The notes beneath the pieces were generated by a model. That model was not told where the DNA came from and did no database searches. It saw only the letters and a program-made list of their open reading frames with translations. This document shows positions 58,717 to 64,000 of a stretch of 64,000 nt of DNA, piece after piece. Made by a program: the position numbers and the translations under genes. Every line of letters starts with the position of its first letter. Within the stretch, counting starts at the first letter, position 1. The DNA comes from Arthrobacter sp. Y81 (GTDB lineage Bacteria; Actinomycetota; Actinomycetes; Actinomycetales; Micrococcaceae), in the NCBI RefSeq assembly GCF_002929335.1, contig NZ_PJIL01000004.1, positions 215,818-279,817 on the forward strand, read 5' to 3'.

Positions 58717-60228
58717 CTATTCGTGGTTGATGGCTGCCGAGCTGCGCTCCGGCGGACCTGCATGGGCGCCGGCGGGCTGGCTCATCTGGAATCCGGGGAT
58801 GTCCTCAGGGTTGGGACCGCCGCGGAATTTGGGCGACGGCGTCTCTCCGCCGCTGATCCGGGCAAGTTCCTGGTCCTCGAAGTCATCCTCGACGCCGAGC
58901 ATGATGGCCGAGTCGTGGTTGGTGATTTCACCTCGGAAGGCACGGACCATGACGCTGCGGTCGAACTGGCCCTCCCATTTGGAGACCACGAAGGTTGCCA
59001 CGCAGTTGCCCAGCAGGTTGACCACAACCCGCATGGAGTCCATCAGGCGGTCCGCGCCAAGGAGCAGTGCGACCCCGGCAACCGGGAAGATCCCGAGGGC
59101 GGCCGCGGTGGCGGACAGCGCAAGGAACGAGGAGCCGGGAACACCGGCCATGCCCTTGGAGGTCAGGAGCAGGACACCGAGCGCAGCCAGCTGCTGGCCG
59201 AGGTCCAGGTGATGGCCGAAGGCCTGCGCCAGGAAGAGCAGCGAGATCGAAAGGTAGATCGCGGCGCCGTCGAGGTTGAACGAATAGCCGGTGGGAACCA
59301 CCAGGCCGGTGGTGGCGCGTGAGCAGCCGGCGTTGGTCAGCTTGGTCATGATGCGCGGCATGACGGCCTCGGTGGAGGCGGTGCCGAGCGCCAGCAGGAA
59401 CTCCTCGCGGGTGTACTTCAGGAAGTGCCAGAGCGGGACGCGGGCAAAGCCCCAGGCCACGAGGAACAGCAGTCCGATGAAGACAATGGCCGCGCCGTAG
59501 CAGGCGGCAATGAGCAACGCGTAGGTGCTGAGCGTGTCGAGTCCGTACTGGCCGATGATGAAGGCCATGGCGCCGAAAGCACCGATCGGTGCCACCTTCA
59601 TGATCCAGGACATGATCTTGAAGATGAGCTCCAGGACCGTCTCCATGAGGCTGATGACCGGCATGCAGCGCTCGCGTCCGATGACCACGATGGCCGCGCC
59701 GAAGAACACCGAGAAGAAGAGGACCTGCAGGAGGCTGTTGTTCGCGAAGGCGCCGATGACGCTCGTGGGAATGATGTCCAGGATGAAGTGTGCCGCGTCT
59801 TTGGGCGGTGTGGTGCCGGTTTTTGCCGTCAGGGCTTCCTGGGACAAGGTGCTGGGGTCGATGTTCAGCCCGGCGCCGGGCTGGACGATGTTGCCTACGA
59901 CCAGTCCGAAGACCAACGCAAACAGCGTGGCCGCGGTGAAGTAGAGAAGGGCTTTGACTCCGACCCTTCCGACCGCCTTGACGTCGCCTACGGCCGAGAT
60001 GCCGGTGACAATCACCAAGAAAATCAGCGGCGCGATGATCATCTTAATGAGCTGGATGAATCCATCACCGAGAGGCCTCAGCTGCGAGCCGAGGTCCGGC
60101 CAGAAATGTCCGATAAGAACACCTGCCACGACGGCGATCAGAATTTGGAAGAAGAGCGACCTATACAGGGGCTTCTTCTTCGACGGCGCCGAACTCGCCT
60201 TCAGCGCCGCGGAATCTGGGATCTTCAT
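58717..60228 (-). CDS. dctA: cation:dicarboxylate symporter (DctA/SLC1 family)
   Basis: 503 aa. Eight-helix SLC1-type transporter: FIQLIKMIIAPLIFLVIVTG, the HP1 serine-rich turn GTASTEAVMPRI, the helix 7 motif replaced by PTGYSFNLDGAAIYLSISLL (bacterial DctA hallmark) and LLTSKGMAGVPGSSFLALSA in HP2. Takes up C4-dicarboxylates with protons or sodium. The cytoplasmic C-terminal tail is long and Pro/Glu-rich. Upstream are two TTCC...GGAA-type sites and a small leader hairpin (60252-60275). Confidence 0.9.
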   Translation of the reverse strand: MKIPDSAALKASSAPSKKKPLYRSLFFQILIAVVAGVLIGHFWPDLGSQLRPLGDGFIQLIKMIIAPLIFLVIVTGISAVGDVKAVGRVGVKALLYFTAATLFALVFGLVVGNIVQPGAGLNIDPSTLSQEALTAKTGTTPPKDAAHFILDIIPTSVIGAFANNSLLQVLFFSVFFGAAIVVIGRERCMPVISLMETVLELIFKIMSWIMKVAPIGAFGAMAFIIGQYGLDTLSTYALLIAACYGAAIVFIGLLFLVAWGFARVPLWHFLKYTREEFLLALGTASTEAVMPRIMTKLTNAGCSRATTGLVVPTGYSFNLDGAAIYLSISLLFLAQAFGHHLDLGQQLAALGVLLLTSKGMAGVPGSSFLALSATAAALGIFPVAGVALLLGADRLMDSMRVVVNLLGNCVATFVVSKWEGQFDRSVMVRAFRGEITNHDSAIMLGVEDDFEDQELARISGGETPSPKFRGGPNPEDIPGFQMSQPAGAHAGPPERSSAAINHE

Positions 60229-60300
60229 TGATCTGTACCTATCAATCGGGAACAGCCCCGGAGATCGGGGTCTGTTTCCAAAGTAACCCCGCTCACATTA

Positions 60301-60352
60301 TTCCGCAAGGGGAAAATGAGTTTTCACAATGCGGAAATGACTGGAAATTTCC
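60301..60352. promoter_or_regulatory. cluster of TTCC/GGAA palindromes upstream of dctA
   Basis: TTCCGCAAGGGGAA (60301-60314), TTTCACAATGCGGAA (60322-60336) and the perfect palindrome GGAAATTTCC (60343-60352). The second matches a site before the NCS1 gene (63674-63688) at 13 of 15 positions. IclR- or GntR-type regulators often use such sites. Confidence 0.45.
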
Positions 60353-60359
60353 GGGCATG

Positions 60360-60415
60360 AAAAAACCGCCACGCAAACGGACGCCCGCCCGGGGAATCCC
60401 CGGTGCGGACGTCCG
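60360..60415 (-). terminator. hairpin downstream of the SDR gene
   Basis: Arms CGGACG...CCGGGGA and TCCCCGG...CGTCCG (60378-60415, interrupted by mismatches) form a strong hairpin. On the minus strand a run of six T follows after 12 nt, so termination strength is uncertain. Confidence 0.55.
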
Positions 60416-60448
60416 CTTCCGAAACGGAAAGGTGTGGATTCTTCTTTG

Positions 60449-61228
60449 TCAGCCCCGGCCGATGAACGGCATGCCGGCAGCCGTGATCACCACCGAGCCA
60501 ACGCTGGCCGACGGCGGCATGCCTGCCATCAGGAGCACCGCACGGGCGGCATCCTGCACCGGGAACGTGGGCTCCACCCTGCGGCTGCCGTCAGCCTGCA
60601 GGGCGCCGGAGTCCACGCCGATGGCGCCCATGATGTCCGTGGCCGTATTGCCGATGTCGATCTGGCCGCAGGTGATGCCGAAGCCCCTGCCGTCCAGCTC
60701 GATGCTCTTGGTCAGGCCTGTCATGGCGTGCTTGGTGACCGTATAGGCCACTGTCCGGGGCCGCGGCGAATGCGCGGAAATGGACCCGTTGTTGATGATC
60801 CGGCCGCCCTGCGGCTCCTGGGCTTTCATGGCCCGCACGGCCGCCGCGGCGCACAGCATGGAGCCGGTGAGGTTCACCGCCACCACTGCGTCCCAGTCGG
60901 CCACGCTGATTTCATCCACTGACGCGGCCGGGCCGAACACGCCCGCGTTATTGAACAGGACGTCGACCCTCCCCCACTTCCCGAGGGCCGCAGCGAAAAG
61001 GCGCTCGACGTCGTCGGACACCGTGACGTCGCAGGGCACGGTCAGTGCCTGGCGGTGGCCGGCCGCGGACTCCAGCAGCGGAGCCTCGCGGCGGCCGGCC
61101 AACACCACACGGTAGCCCTCGGCCAGCATCAGCCTCGCCACCGCCCTGCCAATCCCGGAACCTGCACCGGTCACGACGGCGACCGGCCCCGGCCGGTGGG
61201 GTGGTACGGGCCGGTGGGTTGCAGTCAT
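60449..61228 (-). CDS. short-chain dehydrogenase/reductase
   Basis: 259 aa. Cofactor loop [20 protein letters not shown] (TGxxxGxG), NNAGVFG, catalytic Ser in [11 protein letters not shown] and [11 protein letters not shown] (YxxxK). NADP is suggested by LAGRREAP at the end of beta 2 (basic residues). Substrate not evident. It is encoded downstream of the racemase and NCS1 permease on the same strand (42-bp gap), so it may be part of that catabolic operon. Confidence 0.88.
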   Translation of the reverse strand: MTATHRPVPPHRPGPVAVVTGAGSGIGRAVARLMLAEGYRVVLAGRREAPLLESAAGHRQALTVPCDVTVSDDVERLFAAALGKWGRVDVLFNNAGVFGPAASVDEISVADWDAVVAVNLTGSMLCAAAAVRAMKAQEPQGGRIINNGSISAHSPRPRTVAYTVTKHAMTGLTKSIELDGRGFGITCGQIDIGNTATDIMGAIGVDSGALQADGSRRVEPTFPVQDAARAVLLMAGMPPSASVGSVVITAAGMPFIGRG

Positions 61229-61270
61229 TCGTCGCTCCTTGCGTTGAGGGCCGGGCTGCCGACGCCCGTG

Positions 61271-62014
61271 CTACCGTGCAGCGGGCACTTCCGCTGCTGT
61301 TATGGGCCAGCCTATGACTGTCTTGGGCCGCGGGGTGGCGTAGGTCCGGACTTTGGACGTGGACAGCCCCAGCCGCACGAGGGATTCCGCGATGGTGACG
61401 GCCGCCGCCACTCCGTCCACCACCGGAACCCCGGCACGCTTGCGGATCTCCTCGTCCAGCCCGGCCATGCCGCCGCAGCCCAGGACAATGACCTCGGCCT
61501 TGTCCTCGCGGACGGCAATCAGCGCCTGTTCGATGATCGCTTCGACGGCCCGCTCGGGCTCCTCTTCCAGCTCCAGGACGGCCATGCCACTGGCCCGCAC
61601 CGAGGCGCACCGCGCATCGAGGCCGGCCAGCTTGAGCCGGTCCTCGATGAGCGGAACCGCCCGGTCAAGGGTGGTGACCACGGAGTATTTGTGGCCCAGG
61701 AACATGGCCGTGGAGGCGGCAGCCTCGGTGATGTCGACGACGGGGACGTCCAGGAGCTCCTGCAGCCCTTCGCGGCCGTGCTCGCCGTAACCGGCCTGGA
61801 TGACGGCGTCGAACGGTTCGGGGTAGTTGACCACGGCATCCATGACGGCGATCGCCGCCAGGTAGCTTTCGAAGTTGCCCTCGCAGGAGTCCGCCCCGAA
61901 CCGCGGCGTGATTCCGATGATCTCAGTGCCCGGGGCTGCGGCGGACCGCGCCTGGGCGGCGATGGAATCGGTCATGGACTGTGTGGTGTTCACATTGGCG
62001 ACAAGTATGCGCAT
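61271..62014 (-). CDS. aspartate/glutamate/hydantoin racemase family protein
   Basis: 247 aa. Two-domain racemase fold with the two expected catalytic cysteines: GADSCEGNFESYLA (about 42-55) and VIVLGCGGMAGLDEE (about 178-192). IQAGYGEHGREGLQELLDVP and PVVDGVAAAVTIAESLVRLG are typical of hydantoin/allantoin racemases (HyuE-type). The adjacent NCS1 permease supports a role in hydantoin or allantoin use. 30 bp after the permease gene. Confidence 0.85.
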   Translation of the reverse strand: MRILVANVNTTQSMTDSIAAQARSAAAPGTEIIGITPRFGADSCEGNFESYLAAIAVMDAVVNYPEPFDAVIQAGYGEHGREGLQELLDVPVVDITEAAASTAMFLGHKYSVVTTLDRAVPLIEDRLKLAGLDARCASVRASGMAVLELEEEPERAVEAIIEQALIAVREDKAEVIVLGCGGMAGLDEEIRKRAGVPVVDGVAAAVTIAESLVRLGLSTSKVRTYATPRPKTVIGWPITAAEVPAAR

Positions 62015-62044
62015 GGTTGTCTCTTCCGTCTCGGGGCGGGATTG

Positions 62045-63613
62045 TCAGTGGGTGCTCGCCACGGCGATGGCTTCGCCGTCGACGTCTTCCAGCCGCTGCG
62101 AGCGGTCGGCGATGAAGTAGTACACCACCGCGGCGATGCCGGCCGCGAAGAACCACGCGAACGGGGCTGCAGCCTCCAGCGCGGGAACGAACGCGATCAG
62201 GAGCGCGACGGCGGCCGCCGGGACCAGTGCGATGATCGCCCGGGGGTTGAAGCCCTTCTTGTAGTAGTACGCCCCGGAGGGGTCTTCCGAGTACAGCTCG
62301 ACGACGTTGACGCGGCCGCGGCGCAGCAGCCAGTAGTCGGCCATGACGACGCCGAACAGCGGGCCGAGGAGTGCCCCGAGTCCGCCCAGGAAGTACACGA
62401 TCACGAGCGGATTGTTGTACAGGTTCCACGGCAGGATGATGAGCCCGATGGTGCCGCTGACCCAGGCCGCCTTGCGGAAGTTCAGGTGCTTCGGGAAGAG
62501 GTTGGTCAGGGCGTAGACGGGGGCCACGAAGTTGGCCATCAGGTTCACGGCGATGGTCAGGATGAGCAGCGCGAGGCAGGCCAGGACCAGGAACAGCGTG
62601 TTCGGAATGGTCTGGACAATGTCGGACGGGCTCTGGATGACCGTGCCGTTGATCTTGAACTGGCCGCCTGCCATGACCACCACGATGGCGCCGAAGAGGA
62701 GCATGTTGATGGGGATGCCCCAGAAGTTGCCGCGCACCACCGCCTTCTTGGAGACGGCCGAGCGGGTGAAGTCGCAGAAGTTCAGGACGAAGGTTCCGTA
62801 GATGGCCACCCAGAGGGCGCCGCCGGCGAAGATGGTGCGCCACATGTCCGCGCCTTCGAGGGCGTTGTCCGATGCCCAGGCGATGGAGCCGCCGGCCTCA
62901 ACGAAGATCCAGATGGCGATGGACGCCATGGTCACCAGGATGATGGGGCCGGCAAAGGCCTCGTACTTGCGGATCATTTCCATGCCGAAGCTGACGATGA
63001 CCAGCTGGACGATCCAGAGGAACGCAAAGGCGGCCCAGCCCAGCGTGGACAGGCCAAGGATGGAGTTGGTGTCCATTTCGTGGAGCGAAGGGACCATGGC
63101 CACCAGCATGACGCGGAGAACCACGGATGCCAGGTAGGTCTGGATGCCGAACCAGGCCACGGCCACGGCGCCGCGGAGGAGGCTGGCGATCTGGGCGCCC
63201 CTGATGCCGAAGCTGATCCGGCTCATGACGGGAAACGGCACACCGGTCTTGACGCCCATGAACCCTGAGAAGCTCAGGAGGGCGAACAGCAGGATGGCAC
63301 CGACGCCCAGGGCCAGGAGAATCTGCCAGCCGCCGAGACCAAGTGCGAAGAGCCCGATGGCGAAGGCATAGTTTCCAAGGCTGTGGACGTCATTGGCCCA
63401 GAGGGTGAAGATGCTGTAGCTGGTCCAGCGTCGGCCTTCCCGCTTCGTCGGGGCAAGGTCGATGTTGTAGAGGCTGGGGCTGATGGTGCGCCCGGCTGCG
63501 GCGCTTGCTGTTTCGCACAGGGCGTCGACGCCCGTTGCGGGATGGACCGGCTGGCCCGACAACTCTGTCGGGACGGGAGCCGTTTCGACGCCGACTGATG
63601 GGGTCGTCTGCAT
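62045..63613 (-). CDS. NCS1-family nucleobase/hydantoin/allantoin permease
   Basis: 522 aa with about twelve membrane helices. Family segments: SLYNIDLAPTKREGRRWTSY, IFTLWANDVHSLGNYAFAIG, VPFPVMSRISFGIRGAQIAS and VMADYWLLRRGRVNVVELYS. Mhp1 of Microbacterium is the structurally known hydantoin permease of this family. First gene of the likely operon permease-racemase-SDR. CTGGAGAT precedes the ATG. Confidence 0.9.
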   Translation of the reverse strand: MQTTPSVGVETAPVPTELSGQPVHPATGVDALCETASAAAGRTISPSLYNIDLAPTKREGRRWTSYSIFTLWANDVHSLGNYAFAIGLFALGLGGWQILLALGVGAILLFALLSFSGFMGVKTGVPFPVMSRISFGIRGAQIASLLRGAVAVAWFGIQTYLASVVLRVMLVAMVPSLHEMDTNSILGLSTLGWAAFAFLWIVQLVIVSFGMEMIRKYEAFAGPIILVTMASIAIWIFVEAGGSIAWASDNALEGADMWRTIFAGGALWVAIYGTFVLNFCDFTRSAVSKKAVVRGNFWGIPINMLLFGAIVVVMAGGQFKINGTVIQSPSDIVQTIPNTLFLVLACLALLILTIAVNLMANFVAPVYALTNLFPKHLNFRKAAWVSGTIGLIILPWNLYNNPLVIVYFLGGLGALLGPLFGVVMADYWLLRRGRVNVVELYSEDPSGAYYYKKGFNPRAIIALVPAAAVALLIAFVPALEAAAPFAWFFAAGIAAVVYYFIADRSQRLEDVDGEAIAVASTH

Positions 63614-63924
63614 CTGGATCTCCAGTTCTAAGGGATGGGTGGAGGAGGGAAGTCTGAGCTTCCGACGACTAATTCCACAAAGCGGAAATTAGGTTTTGAA
63701 GAGTGGAATAACTGTATGACCTGGATCACCTCCGGGTCAAGGAGTTTCCGCGGGTGGCGGCGGTCACAATCGGTCCGCAGGGCCTGCCCGGTACGCCCGG
63801 CGGGCCAACCGCGCGTCATCACCTTGACCATGCGCACTCTTCTGCATAATCTCGAATGGCAAGAATGTTTTCTCACAATATGAAAACTTAGAGCCCAGAC
63901 ATTCAAAGATGAAAAGAGGCTGCC
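63614..63924. promoter_or_regulatory. divergent regulatory region between the NCS1 permease and aceE (311 bp, no gene seen)
   Basis: Contains TTCCACAAAGCGGAA (63674-63688), near-identical to a site before dctA, and the inverted repeat GTTTTC-N9-GAAAAC (63867-63887) about 40 bp before aceE. No convincing coding frame. Confidence 0.45.
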
Positions 63925-64000
63925 GTGGCTGCAGGAGAAGATACCTCCCATATCCTCAGCGGGTTGACTAACCAGCTGCCTGATCGTGATCCGGAAGAGA
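63925..64000 (+). CDS. aceE: pyruvate dehydrogenase E1 component, N-terminal fragment (cut by window edge)
   Basis: Only 25 codons are present: VAAGEDTSHILSGLTNQL then PDRDPEE. This matches, from memory, the start of homodimeric AceE of Arthrobacter-type bacteria, including the DxDPEET motif. The GTG has AGAGG 4 nt upstream. The palindrome GTTTTC-N9-GAAAAC lies just before it. The catalytic domains lie beyond the window. Confidence 0.75.
   Translation, partial: MAAGEDTSHILSGLTNQLPDRDPEE

Overview
High-GC actinobacterial chromosome, most likely Arthrobacter or Pseudarthrobacter (Micrococcales). This rests on codon usage, leaderless-type promoters, and a gene order that matches, from memory, the Rv3649-Rv3683 block of Mycobacterium tuberculosis: DEAH helicase, Tad secretion genes, CpaE-like protein, nth, acs, marP, crp, a class A penicillin-binding protein and a metallophosphoesterase. 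I saw no phage, insertion sequence, CRISPR array or rRNA. One tRNA (Pro, CGG) is present.

Layout. 0-7.4 kb: partial methyltransferase-type gene, NYN-domain protein, a PheS-like 'mystery' ligase with an FDX-ACB domain, four related lipoproteins, tRNA hydroxylase TrhO, a GNAT acetyltransferase. 7.4-15.4 kb: helicase convergent with a tightly overlapping Tad-type operon. 15.5-21.5 kb: family A DNA polymerase, DUF1508 protein, CoA-type NUDIX, endonuclease III, a low-complexity membrane protein, a hypothetical. 21.8-23.9 kb: acs. 24.1-37.4 kb: a carbohydrate island with two CUT1 ABC importers (neither has its own ATPase), DeoR and LacI regulators, a Gfo/Idh/MocA oxidoreductase, a GH36 alpha-galactosidase and a secreted propeller-like protein. 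37.6-46.3 kb: aroQ, DUF2332, marP, crp, NUDIX, RidA, DUF4177, PBP, phosphoesterase. 46.5-50.2 kb: heterodimeric ABC exporter. 50.2-52.5 kb: tRNA, a frameshifted small membrane gene, a secreted repeat-peptide gene and a divergent HTH-TPR regulator. 52.5-58.6 kb: purC, purD, a membrane-anchored sulfite-oxidase-like protein, asparaginase, sterol-carrier-like protein, Pr6Pr-type protein. 58.7-64 kb: dicarboxylate symporter, SDR, hydantoin/Asp-Glu racemase family, NCS1 permease, start of aceE.

The strongest candidate for an undescribed system is at 50.75-52.46 kb. A 75-residue preprotein has a Sec signal peptide and three exact copies of IGNWPDPM, the last at the very C-terminus, plus a degenerate GNWAD copy. 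It is monocistronic with its own terminator and is divergent from a 424-residue regulator with an N-terminal XRE helix-turn-helix and a TPR-like body. This is the layout of RRNPP peptide-pheromone systems of Firmicutes (for example NprR or PlcR), which are not well described in Actinobacteria. The second candidate is the PheS-like ligase, whose phenylalanine-pocket motif is replaced; it lies next to a family of small lipoproteins.

Regulation visible in sequence: twelve genes have a TANNNT box 6-7 nt before the start codon, as expected for leaderless transcripts. CRP-like palindromes (TGTGA-N6-TCACA) lie upstream of both sugar operons, acs and others, and the window itself encodes a Crp-family regulator.
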